This document shows positions 32,123-40,109 of a stretch of DNA of 53,327 bases, piece after piece. The position numbers and the translations under genes were made by a program. Where the stretch lies: positions 1 through 53,327 of the forward strand of contig CADCIO010000015.1 of assembly GCA_902801475.1 (NCBI GenBank). Direction: 5' to 3'. Source of the stretch: an uncultured Bacteroidales bacterium (lineage in GTDB: Bacteria > Bacteroidota > Bacteroidia > Bacteroidales > Bacteroidaceae). Every line of letters begins with the position of its first letter. Position 1 is the stretch's first letter. Under the pieces are notes generated by a model. The model was not told the origin of the DNA, ran no database searches, and was given only the letters and a program-made list of their open reading frames with translations.

Positions 32123-35100
32123 CATCGTCATCGCTTCCAGGATGCTCAGGGCACCTTCCATGGTGGAGACGCCTTTGATGAGGAGCGATTTGCGTTCGCC
32201 GTCGCGCAGGGTGCATCCTCTGCCGTGGGAGGCAACATAGTTGAGCACTTTCTCGAAAGCGCGGCTTTGGAAGTAGGCGTCTTCAAGGGCGAAATAGAGA
32301 ATCATGCGTCCCATCTTGAGCACGACCTTCTCGATGCCGAGACGCTGGGCAGCCCACTTGATGGGCATGACGGTGAGGAGGGATTCTCCGACGGGTGGAA
32401 TTTGTCCGAAGCGGTCGATGAGGCGTTTCTTGTAGTCCTCCAATTGTTTGGGTGAGGTGAGGGAATCGAGTTCGCGGTAGAGGCTCATGCGTTCGCCGCT
32501 GCTGGGCACATACTCTTCGGGGAAGAAGCCCTGGATATCGCTCTCAATGTTGGTTTCGGTCACGAAATGCTCACCACTCACTCTTCCTTCCTCATCCTTG
32601 TCGGCTTCGGCAAAGAGGTCGGTGAACTCGTTCTCTTTCAGTTCTGCCACCGCCTCATTCAGAATCTTCTGGTAGGTCTCATAGCCGAGGTCGGTGATGA
32701 AGCCGCTCTGTTCGGCGCCGAGCATATTGCCAGCACCACGAATGTCGAGATCCTGCATGGCGATGTGGATGCCGCTGCCGAGGTCGCTGAAATTCTCCAC
32801 GGCTTGCAGACGGCGACGGGTGACATCATTCAGCGCCGCGAGTGGGGGAGCGATGAGGTAGCAGAATGCCTTGCGATTGCTGCGACCCACACGTCCACGC
32901 ATCTGGTGGATGTCGGAAAGTCCGTAGTTCTGCGCGCTGTTGATGATGATGGTGTTGGCATTCGGCACGTCGATGCCGTTCTCCACGATGGTGGTGGAGA
33001 GCATTACGTCGTAGTCGTAGTTCATGAAGTCGAGGATGACCTTCTCCAACTCCTGCGGATTCATCTGACCATGACCGACACACACTCGAGCATCGGGCAC
33101 ATACTTATGAATCATCTCCTCCAACTCGTGCAGGTTGCTGATCTTGTTGTTGACGATGAACACCTGTCCGTTACGGCTCATCTCGAAGTTGATGGCCTCG
33201 GCGAATATCTCGGGCGAGAAAGTATGTATCTCCGTCTGGATGGGATAGCGGTTGGGCGGCGGTGTCTGGATGATGGACAAATCTCTGGCACCCATCAGCG
33301 AGAATTGCAGGGTACGCGGAATGGGTGTTGCCGTCATCGTGAGCGTATCCACATTCACCTTCATGGCTCTCAACTTCTCCTTGGTGGTCACGCCAAACTT
33401 CTGCTCCTCGTCGATGATGAGCAAGCCCAAGTCCTTGAACTGTACTTGCTTGCCGATGAGCTTATGCGTGCCGATGATGATATCGACCTTTCCCGCCTTG
33501 AGGTCGTCGAGCACCTCTTTCGTGTCTTTGGCAGAGCGAGCACGGGTGAGGTATTCCACTCTGACGGGGAACTCCTTCAGTCGGGAAGAGAATGTCTGGA
33601 AATGCTGATATGCCAGCACCGTCGTCGGTACCATCACTGCCACTTGCTTGCCGTCGGTTGCCGCCTTGAACGCTGCACGTATCGCCACTTCCGTCTTGCC
33701 GAAGCCCACATCACCGCAAACGAGTCGATCCATCGGACGAGCTTTCTCCATGTCGGCCTTCACATCTTGCGTGGCTTTCAACTGGTCGGGCGTATCCTCG
33801 TAGGTGAAACTTGCCTCCAGCTCGTGCTGCATATAGCTGTCCCTGCTGTAGGCAAATCCCTTCTCTTTCAGTCGGGCGGCATAGAGTTGGATGAGGTCGC
33901 GGGCGATGTCCTTCACCTTCGTCTTCACCCGCTCCTTCATGCGTTCCCACGCACCACCACCAATCCTGTTCAGACGTGGAGGTTCACCCTCCTTGCCCTT
34001 GTACTTCGACACTTTATGCAGGGCGTGAATGGAAACATACACCGTGTCCTCGTGCTGGTAGGTGATCTTGATCATCTCCTGCATCACGTCGCCTTGTGGA
34101 ATACGTACAAGACCTCCGAAACGTCCCACACCGTGGTCGATATGCACCACGTAGTCGCCAATCTCAAACTGCTGAATCTCCTTGAGCGTCAATGCCACCT
34201 TGCCCCGATGTGCCTTGTCACTCTTGAGGTTGTACTTATGGAAACGGTCGAACAACTGATGGTCAGTAAAGAAGCAAAGTTTCAGCGTGTGGTCAATGAA
34301 GCCTTCATGGATGGCCTTGTTAACAGGAAGAAAATGGATGGCGTCCGCCTCCGTCTTGGCCTGTTCCTCAAAGATGTTCTGCAAACGGGCAATCTGCTTT
34401 TCGCTGTCGGAAAAGATGCAAATCTTGTAGCCATCCTCCATGAGACGATGAAACTCCTGACTGACCAAATCAAAGTTCTTGTGGAAGAGCGGTTGAGGTT
34501 CTGTGCGGAAGTGGATGCTCTTTTCGTCAGTCGAACTTCCCTGTTTCAGTTCCAAATGACGGAACGCCACAATCTGTTTCTTGAATGTATCATCGTCAAT
34601 GATAAACTGGGCAGCTAATGTCTCTGCATTCGTCTCTGCCTCGAATTGCGCTTGACTCGAAAAGCCTTCCTCATGTATTTGTGCAATCTTGTCACATATA
34701 TATATAAGGCTCTGCGTCACTACCAGCGTGTCCTTCGGCAAGAACTCCAAGAACGAGATGTACTCCGTGCCATCTATCTTCATTTCGGGCACAATCGTCA
34801 TCATCTCCACCTTCCCCTGGCTCAACTGGCTCTGCACATCGAACGAACGGATGCTATCCACCTCGTCACCAAAGAAGTCGATTCGATAGGGCATGTCCGA
34901 CGAGAACGAATACACATCCACAATGCTTCCTCTGATAGCAAACTGTCCAGGCTCATATACATAATCCGTGCGCTCAAAACCCAGTTCAAAGATGCGCTTC
35001 TCCAGCTCGCTGATGTCGAACTCTTCACCCACCTTCACTGCCAACGTGTTCTCATTCAACTCCTTCTTCGACACCACACGTTCAGCCAACGCATCAGGGT

Positions 35101-35497
35101 AAGTGACCACAATCAAGTCCTGTGTCTCTGCCACCTTCGTCAGCACTTCCGTCCTCAAAATCTCATTTCCTGCATCCTTCTGGTTGTACTTGATGGCTCG
35201 CTTGTACGAAGAAGGGAAGAACAGCACCTGCTCCTCACCCATCATCTGGGTCAGGTCGTGATAGACGTAGCCTGCATCGTCCAGGTCGTTCATCACCACC
35301 AGCAAGTTGGGGCAATTCCCCCGTCCGTTCATGATAGCTGCCAATAGCAAAGTAGCCGACGAGCCAGATAGCCCGTCAGCTTTTACTTGTTTTGCCTTGC
35401 CTGTCCTGATGCGCTTGGCAAGTTCCTTGGCATTCTCAGCGGATGCCAAGACTGAAAGTACTTTACTTGTTTCCAATCTTTCGTTCGACGAAGTCAA
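32114..35497 (-). CDS. mfd: Transcription-repair coupling factor
   Basis: 1127 residues. In order: UvrB-like N-terminal domain (LSGSSATLLLAAIM...), RNA-polymerase-interacting CarD-like domain (FEIGDYVVHIDHGVGRFGGL), RecG-like translocase with Walker A CGDVGFGKTEVA, DEEQ box (LIIDEEQKFGV), TATPIPRTLQ, a QMRGRVGRSNRKAF segment and a C-terminal TRCF domain. It removes stalled RNA polymerase at lesions and recruits UvrA. The first in-frame start is TTG at 35497, because a TGA lies just upstream and the next ATG is near residue 56, inside domain 1. It is preceded by a 47-aa ORF. Long open frames on the opposite strand are shadows. Confidence 0.95.
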   Translation of the reverse strand: MTSSNERLETSKVLSVLASAENAKELAKRIRTGKAKQVKADGLSGSSATLLLAAIMNGRGNCPNLLVVMNDLDDAGYVYHDLTQMMGEEQVLFFPSSYKRAIKYNQKDAGNEILRTEVLTKVAETQDLIVVTYPDALAERVVSKKELNENTLAVKVGEEFDISELEKRIFELGFERTDYVYEPGQFAIRGSIVDVYSFSSDMPYRIDFFGDEVDSIRSFDVQSQLSQGKVEMMTIVPEMKIDGTEYISFLEFLPKDTLVVTQSLIYICDKIAQIHEEGFSSQAQFEAETNAETLAAQFIIDDDTFKKQIVAFRHLELKQGSSTDEKSIHFRTEPQPLFHKNFDLVSQEFHRLMEDGYKICIFSDSEKQIARLQNIFEEQAKTEADAIHFLPVNKAIHEGFIDHTLKLCFFTDHQLFDRFHKYNLKSDKAHRGKVALTLKEIQQFEIGDYVVHIDHGVGRFGGLVRIPQGDVMQEMIKITYQHEDTVYVSIHALHKVSKYKGKEGEPPRLNRIGGGAWERMKERVKTKVKDIARDLIQLYAARLKEKGFAYSRDSYMQHELEASFTYEDTPDQLKATQDVKADMEKARPMDRLVCGDVGFGKTEVAIRAAFKAATDGKQVAVMVPTTVLAYQHFQTFSSRLKEFPVRVEYLTRARSAKDTKEVLDDLKAGKVDIIIGTHKLIGKQVQFKDLGLLIIDEEQKFGVTTKEKLRAMKVNVDTLTMTATPIPRTLQFSLMGARDLSIIQTPPPNRYPIQTEIHTFSPEIFAEAINFEMSRNGQVFIVNNKISNLHELEEMIHKYVPDARVCVGHGQMNPQELEKVILDFMNYDYDVMLSTTIVENGIDVPNANTIIINSAQNYGLSDIHQMRGRVGRSNRKAFCYLIAPPLAALNDVTRRRLQAVENFSDLGSGIHIAMQDLDIRGAGNMLGAEQSGFITDLGYETYQKILNEAVAELKENEFTDLFAEADKDEEGRVSGEHFVTETNIESDIQGFFPEEYVPSSGERMSLYRELDSLTSPKQLEDYKKRLIDRFGQIPPVGESLLTVMPIKWAAQRLGIEKVVLKMGRMILYFALEDAYFQSRAFEKVLNYVASHGRGCTLRDGERKSLLIKGVSTMEGALSILEAMTMQS

Positions 35498-35509
35498 TCA
35501 TCAAATGAT

Positions 35510-35653
35510 TTACGCTACGCCCATCATCATCTTGGGCTCATAGACCCTTGCAAACAGTTGCAAGAAAAACAGCGTGTCCTTCGAGGGACTCACCAACCTT
35601 TTCAGTTCGGCAATCTTGGATGTCTTGTTGTAAGATGGAGTAGAATCGTTCAT
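35510..35653 (-). CDS. Small ORF of 47 residues upstream of mfd
   Basis: The ATG at 35653 opens a 47-codon frame starting MNDSTPSYNKTSKIAELKR and continuing through SPSKDTLFFLQLFARVYEP to TAA at 35510-35512. It is amphipathic and basic. It ends 12 bp before the mfd TTG start in another frame, so it could be a real small protein or a leader whose translation couples to mfd. I do not recognise a family with certainty. Confidence 0.5.
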   Translation of the reverse strand: MNDSTPSYNKTSKIAELKRLVSPSKDTLFFLQLFARVYEPKMMMGVA

Positions 35654-35718
35654 AGGCAACTTGCTTTACGTTTTTCTCTTTCTACTATCAATAACGAGTA
35701 GAAGAGACGTTTATTATG

Positions 35719-35726
35719 CAAAGTTG
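35719..35726 (-). promoter_or_regulatory. Weak -7 element before the small ORF and mfd
   Basis: The minus strand reads CAACTTTG followed by C, one mismatch in the first position of TAnnTTTG. It lies between the PrsW stop (35738) and the small ORF start (35653). Confidence 0.35.
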
Positions 35727-35737
35727 CACATTTATTT

Positions 35738-36451
35738 TTATGCTTCGATTTCTCCAGCCTTGTCAAGTGCCAATTGTGCTGTGATTTTCTTCTTGCACGA
35801 CTTGTGCAGCTTCACGCAGAAGAAGATGAGCAGGGCGATGATAGGCAGCACGAGATAGTCGTTGATGCCGATGTTCATGACGATGGCGTCATACACACCA
35901 TGTGCCAGAACTGGTACTGCCAAGATGCAGATCCAGTTGAGGAACGAACGCTTCACGAAGTGGTACTGAGCGTAGTAATAACCCATCAGCACGGCAAAGG
36001 CATAGTGTCCAGGCACAGAGAAGATGGCTCGCATGAGACCCACAGATGCCCAGTTGTCATCCAACACCACATAACCAATGTTCTCGACGGTGGCAAATCC
36101 CAATCCCACGCACACAGAATACACGATGGCATCGAAGTGCTCGTCGAAATAAGGGTTCTTTCTCAACACGATCCACAATGCCAGCAACTTGAAAGCTTCC
36201 TCAGGAATAGCTGCCACCAGGAAGGCGTCTGCGCAATGACTGATGAAGGATGTGGCCTGTCCTCCCTCTCCGAAGAGGAAATTGCTGACGCATGTTTCCA
36301 TCCACACAATGGGGATGACGGTAGCAGCACCCAACAGGATGGCCTTCCAGATTTGTCCCTTGGGTTCAGGCTTCGCGTCTTTCTTGAAAATGTAAATCCA
36401 AAGAATGATGGCAGGCAACAATGCAACTGCCAATGCAATAAGATATGTCAT
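35738..36451 (-). CDS. PrsW-family intramembrane metalloprotease
   Basis: 237 residues with about seven hydrophobic segments. Motifs of the PrsW/CAAX-like fold are present: AIPEEAFKLLALWIV (EExxK), GLGFATVENIGYVV (conserved Glu) and SVPGHYAFAVLMGYYYAQYH (conserved His), with a further VLAHGVYDAIV (His). PrsW proteases cleave membrane proteins such as anti-sigma factors; no anti-sigma factor gene is in the window. It starts 14 bp after the esterase stop, suggesting co-transcription. Confidence 0.85.
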   Translation of the reverse strand: MTYLIALAVALLPAIILWIYIFKKDAKPEPKGQIWKAILLGAATVIPIVWMETCVSNFLFGEGGQATSFISHCADAFLVAAIPEEAFKLLALWIVLRKNPYFDEHFDAIVYSVCVGLGFATVENIGYVVLDDNWASVGLMRAIFSVPGHYAFAVLMGYYYAQYHFVKRSFLNWICILAVPVLAHGVYDAIVMNIGINDYLVLPIIALLIFFCVKLHKSCKKKITAQLALDKAGEIEA

Positions 36452-36465
36452 ATTTTCTCGTTTCT

Positions 36466-37590
36466 TTATTTGAAAATCATCTGTGCAAACTGATAAATGC
36501 TCTCACGCCATACAGGCCATGTGTGACCACCTGGGTACTCGTAGTAATCGTACTTGATGCCGATTTCATCGAAACGACGGCGCATCTCCTTGCAGTTCTC
36601 GTAGGCAATGTCTTCCTGACCTCCCATCGAGAGCCACATCTTCTTGATGTTCTTATTGTAGATATCTTTCTTCTCTCTCAACACACCATAGTTCTTGTCG
36701 CTGTCGGCCGCTCCAGGACCACCATTGTTCTTGAACCAACCAGAACTGAAGATGCCCACGTAGCTGACGAGGTCAGGACGTGCGATGAGGGTGTTGAGTG
36801 TGTGAATGCCACCCATTGACAGACCTGCCAAACCGCGATTCTCCATTCCCTTCTTAGCACGGAAGTTCTTCTCTACGAATGGGATGCCCTCCTGTGTGAG
36901 TTCGGCTGTGAAATCACGTGTGTTGCCATCAAGCATGGCAATAATCATAGGCACAGCCTTTCCCTCAGCAATGAGGTTGTCGAGAATGATGTCTGTGAGT
37001 CCCTGTTGGTTCCATCCACGCTCGTCTTCGCCACCACCATGCTGGAGGTAGAGCACAGGATAGTCGCCCTTCTCTTGGTCATACATCGGTGGCGTATAGA
37101 CGTACATGGTCTTCCAAGCGTTGTCCACATGAGAGAAGTAGCGTTTGCGATGCACGTCGCCATGAGGCACATCCTTGAAGGCGAAACGATCAGCTTTGCT
37201 GGCATCGTATGGAATCTCCAGACCACTTGACATCATGCTGCATCCATAGAACGACTCGCTGTTGGGGTCTGCCACCTGTACGCCATCGATGTAAAGGAAA
37301 TAATAGTGGAAACCCTCAGTCTGGGGGTCGGTGGTGCAAGTCCAAACGCCATCTTCACCCTTCTGCATGTCGTAGCGTTTGCCAAGGTCTATCTGCACTT
37401 TCTGGGCATTGGGAGCCTGAATACGGAAGATGACACGAGAGTCGGGCAATACACGTGGATATTGTCTGCCACGAATGTTCCATAACGAAGGTTTTCCTGG
37501 CAGGTCTTGCTGTTGACGGGCAGGACCAAACTGCGCGCTGGCTGTGAGTGACAGGGCGCACAAAAGGATTGCTGATAATAGCTGTTTCAT
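36466..37590 (-). CDS. Secreted esterase, CE1/Fes-like, with N-terminal CBM48-like domain
   Basis: 374 residues with signal peptide (LLCALSLTASAQ). Residues about 45-125 form an early-set/CBM48-like domain (VIFRIQAPNAQKVQIDLG, GFHYYFLYIDG). An esterase-D fold follows, with YLQHGGGEDERGW, nucleophile elbow GLAGLSMGGIHTL and a C-terminal His in YPGGHTWPVW. The architecture matches feruloyl or acetyl-xylan esterases that deacylate plant polysaccharides in Prevotella-type bacteria. It acts in the periplasm or outside. The promoter overlaps that of mtaB. Confidence 0.87.
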   Translation of the reverse strand: MKQLLSAILLCALSLTASAQFGPARQQQDLPGKPSLWNIRGRQYPRVLPDSRVIFRIQAPNAQKVQIDLGKRYDMQKGEDGVWTCTTDPQTEGFHYYFLYIDGVQVADPNSESFYGCSMMSSGLEIPYDASKADRFAFKDVPHGDVHRKRYFSHVDNAWKTMYVYTPPMYDQEKGDYPVLYLQHGGGEDERGWNQQGLTDIILDNLIAEGKAVPMIIAMLDGNTRDFTAELTQEGIPFVEKNFRAKKGMENRGLAGLSMGGIHTLNTLIARPDLVSYVGIFSSGWFKNNGGPGAADSDKNYGVLREKKDIYNKNIKKMWLSMGGQEDIAYENCKEMRRRFDEIGIKYDYYEYPGGHTWPVWRESIYQFAQMIFK

Positions 37591-37634
37591 GTCTTTGTGA
37601 TTGATAAATGAGTAAATAGTTTGTTTTGATGATG

Positions 37635-37642
37635 CAAAGATA
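37635..37642 (-). promoter_or_regulatory. -7 element of the esterase gene
   Basis: The minus strand reads TATCTTTG followed by C, 45 bp upstream of the ATG at 37590. It overlaps the spacer of the divergent mtaB promoter. Confidence 0.55.
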
Positions 37643-37655
37643 CGATTTTTTTTCC

Positions 37656-37663
37656 TACCTTTG
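37656..37663 (+). promoter_or_regulatory. -7 element of mtaB
   Basis: TACCTTTG followed by C, 20 bp before the mtaB ATG. Only 13 bp separate it from the opposing -7, so the two promoters occupy the same DNA. Confidence 0.65.
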
Positions 37664-37682
37664 CAACAAACTTGGATGAAAC

Positions 37683-38993
37683 ATGATTGATTCGAGCATA
37701 TTGCAGGGTAAGAAGGCGGCTTTTTTCACGTTGGGATGCAAACTCAACTTCGCTGAAACGAGCACAGTGGCACAGCAGCTGATGCGCTATGGGGTGACTA
37801 AGGCGACGAAGGACGAAGTGGCAGATTTGGTGGTGGTTAACACGTGCAGCGTGACGGAGGTGGCTGACCATAAATGCAGACAAGCCATCCATCGACTGGT
37901 GAAACAGCACCCTGGTGCCTTCGTGGTTGTGACAGGCTGTTATGCCCAACTGAAACCACAGGAAATCATCGATACTGATGGCGTGGATTTGGTGTTGGGA
38001 AGTGAGCAGAAAGCCAGCATCATACCTGCCATCCTCAATGGAATGACAGGCGCACATACGGTCAAGACAGCCGACATCCGTTCGTTTGCCCCCAGCTGCT
38101 CTCGTGGCGATAGAACGCGCTATTTCCTCAAGGTGCAGGATGGCTGCAACTACTACTGCACTTATTGCACCATTCCGATGGCACGTGGTCGAAGCCGTAA
38201 CGGCAGTATTGCCTCGATGGTCGAACAGGCTCTGCAGGTGGCACAGGAAGGGGGTAAGGAAATCGTCATTACAGGAGTGAACATTGGCGATTTCGGACGT
38301 ACGACTGGCGAAACCTTCTTCGACCTTGTCAAAGCACTTGACCAGGTGGAGGGCATTGAACGCTACCGTATTTCCAGCATCGAACCCAACCTGCTCACAG
38401 ATGAGATTATCGAGTATTGTGCCCAGTCGCGAGCCTTCATGCCTCATTTCCATATCCCCTTACAGAGTGGATGTGATGAGGTGCTGAAGCTGATGCATCG
38501 CAAGTACGACACAGCCCTCTTCGCCCATAAAATAGAGAAGATTCGTTCTGTCATGCCTGATGCGTTTGTGGGTGTGGATGTCATCGTGGGTACACGTGGC
38601 GAGACTCCTGAATACTTCGATAAGGCCTATGATTTCATGCAGCGTGTGGATGTGTCGCAGTATCATGTGTTCTCCTATTCTGAACGTGCTGGCACGAAAG
38701 CCCTCGAGATTCCCCATGTGGTCACACCACAGGAGAAGCATGATCGCAGTCAACGGGTACTTACCCTCTCAGCACAGAAGACGCATGATTTCTATGCACG
38801 TTTCATTGGCACCACACGCCCCGTCCTTCTCGAACATGCCTCGTCTCGAAAGCCTTTCATGAATGGTTTCACAGACAACTATATCCGTGTGGAGGTGCCC
38901 AATCACCCCTTGTTTGACAACCAAATTGTGCAGGTGAAGTTAGGTGATTTCAACCAAGAGGGAGATGCGCTGATAGGAGAAATCGTAAACTAA
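37683..38993 (+). CDS. mtaB: tRNA t6A37 methylthiotransferase
   Basis: 436 residues. Three methylthiotransferase parts are visible: an N-terminal UPF0004 domain with cysteines in FTLGCKLNFAET, VVNTCSVTE and VVVTGCYAQ, the radical-SAM cluster DGCNYYCTYCTIPMARGRSR, and a C-terminal TRAM-like domain. The opening CKLNFAET points to MtaB rather than MiaB or RimO, which carry CQMN-type starts. It adds a methylthio group to t6A37 in tRNAs reading ANN codons. It is followed after 32 bp by a glycosyltransferase gene on the same strand. Confidence 0.93.
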   Translation: MIDSSILQGKKAAFFTLGCKLNFAETSTVAQQLMRYGVTKATKDEVADLVVVNTCSVTEVADHKCRQAIHRLVKQHPGAFVVVTGCYAQLKPQEIIDTDGVDLVLGSEQKASIIPAILNGMTGAHTVKTADIRSFAPSCSRGDRTRYFLKVQDGCNYYCTYCTIPMARGRSRNGSIASMVEQALQVAQEGGKEIVITGVNIGDFGRTTGETFFDLVKALDQVEGIERYRISSIEPNLLTDEIIEYCAQSRAFMPHFHIPLQSGCDEVLKLMHRKYDTALFAHKIEKIRSVMPDAFVGVDVIVGTRGETPEYFDKAYDFMQRVDVSQYHVFSYSERAGTKALEIPHVVTPQEKHDRSQRVLTLSAQKTHDFYARFIGTTRPVLLEHASSRKPFMNGFTDNYIRVEVPNHPLFDNQIVQVKLGDFNQEGDALIGEIVN

Positions 38994-39025
38994 TCCGCTT
39001 GGCGGGTGATTAGAAGATTGTATAG

Positions 39026-40048
39026 ATGAACAAGCTTGCTATCGTCATATTGAATTGGAATGGTGCAGAAATGATGCGCCAGTATCTGCCCTCTGTCATT
39101 GAGAACAGCGTGGGCGACGTCATTGTGGCTGATAATGCCTCTACTGATGGGAGTGTGCAGATGCTCCTCAAGGATTTTCCACAGGTTCCTGTCATTGTAC
39201 TTGAACAGAATTTCGGCTTTGCTGAGGGCTACAATCGTGCGCTTGCCCAATTGCCGGACTACGAATATTACCTCCTCCTCAACTCCGATGTGGAGATTCG
39301 TCAGAAAGATTGGGATGCACCCATGCTCAAATATATGGATGAACACCCCGACTGTGCTGCCTGCCAACCCAAATTGCTTTCTCTGCTCGAACCAGAAAAA
39401 TTTGAATATGCAGGAAGTGCTGGTGGCTTCCTCGACAAGTATGGCTATCCTTTTTGCAGGGGACGTGTGATGAACACTGTAGAGAAGGATGAAGGGCAGT
39501 ATGACGAGACTGTTCCCTTGCTTTGGGGCACAGGTGCAGCCTTGATGGTTCGCGCTGCTGACTGGCGAGAGAGTGGGGGATTGGACAGCCGTTTCTTTGC
39601 CCACATGGAAGAGATTGACCTATGCTGGCGACTTCGTACGATGGGTAAGCGTATTGTCTGCATCGCCCAGAGTCGTGCTTATCATTTGGGTGGTGCGACG
39701 CTCCATCAGGGCAATCCCCGTAAGACTTTTCTTAATTTCCGCAATAACCTCTTGATGCTCTACAAGAACTTGCCCGACCATGAACTTCAGAGCGTCATGC
39801 GTGTACGTTGTTTCTTGGATTACTTGGCTGCCTTCCAATTTCTTCTCAAGGGCGACCTCAAGAATTGCTCTGCTGTCTTCAAGGCACGTCATGCTTTTGC
39901 CAAGATGCGGCCAGACTTCGAGAAAGATCGTCGCCACATCCAACAACTTCGTAAAAATGAGCGTGTCCCAGAGCGAATGGAGTTCTCATTGTTGTGGCAA
40001 TATTATGTGAAGGGAAGAAAGACTTTTGCGGATTTGAAAATAAATTAG
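39026..40048 (+). CDS. GT2 glycosyltransferase, rhamnosyltransferase-like
   Basis: 340 residues. Family-2 motifs: LAIVILNWNGAEMM at the N terminus, VADNASTDGS, LLLNSDVEI (DxD-type) and FFAHMEEIDLCWR (ED-type catalytic site). This WbbL-like layout is typical of enzymes that add sugars to lipid-linked polysaccharide. A hydrophobic stretch near residue 270 may bind the membrane. It probably shares the mtaB transcript. Confidence 0.87.
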   Translation: MNKLAIVILNWNGAEMMRQYLPSVIENSVGDVIVADNASTDGSVQMLLKDFPQVPVIVLEQNFGFAEGYNRALAQLPDYEYYLLLNSDVEIRQKDWDAPMLKYMDEHPDCAACQPKLLSLLEPEKFEYAGSAGGFLDKYGYPFCRGRVMNTVEKDEGQYDETVPLLWGTGAALMVRAADWRESGGLDSRFFAHMEEIDLCWRLRTMGKRIVCIAQSRAYHLGGATLHQGNPRKTFLNFRNNLLMLYKNLPDHELQSVMRVRCFLDYLAAFQFLLKGDLKNCSAVFKARHAFAKMRPDFEKDRRHIQQLRKNERVPERMEFSLLWQYYVKGRKTFADLKIN

Positions 40049-40080
40049 GCTCATTTATGCATTCATTCAAAAAGATTTTG

Positions 40081-40088
40081 TAACTTTG
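40081..40088 (+). promoter_or_regulatory. -7 element of the broken propeller gene
   Basis: TAACTTTG followed by C, 21 bp before ATG 40110. It is an intact promoter despite the nonsense codon in the gene it serves. Confidence 0.55.
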
Positions 40089-40109
40089 CAAAAGTTAACG
40101 AATCTTGTT

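Noticed and set aside
32567..34618. 683-residue open frame on the plus strand across mfd
   Set aside because: It lies wholly antisense to conserved Mfd domains, has no family motif, and its low-complexity His/Leu-rich composition is typical of an antisense shadow.
37587..38453. 288-residue minus-strand frame opposite mtaB
   Set aside because: It is antisense to the MtaB iron-sulfur motifs and shows no recognisable domain; mtaB is certain.
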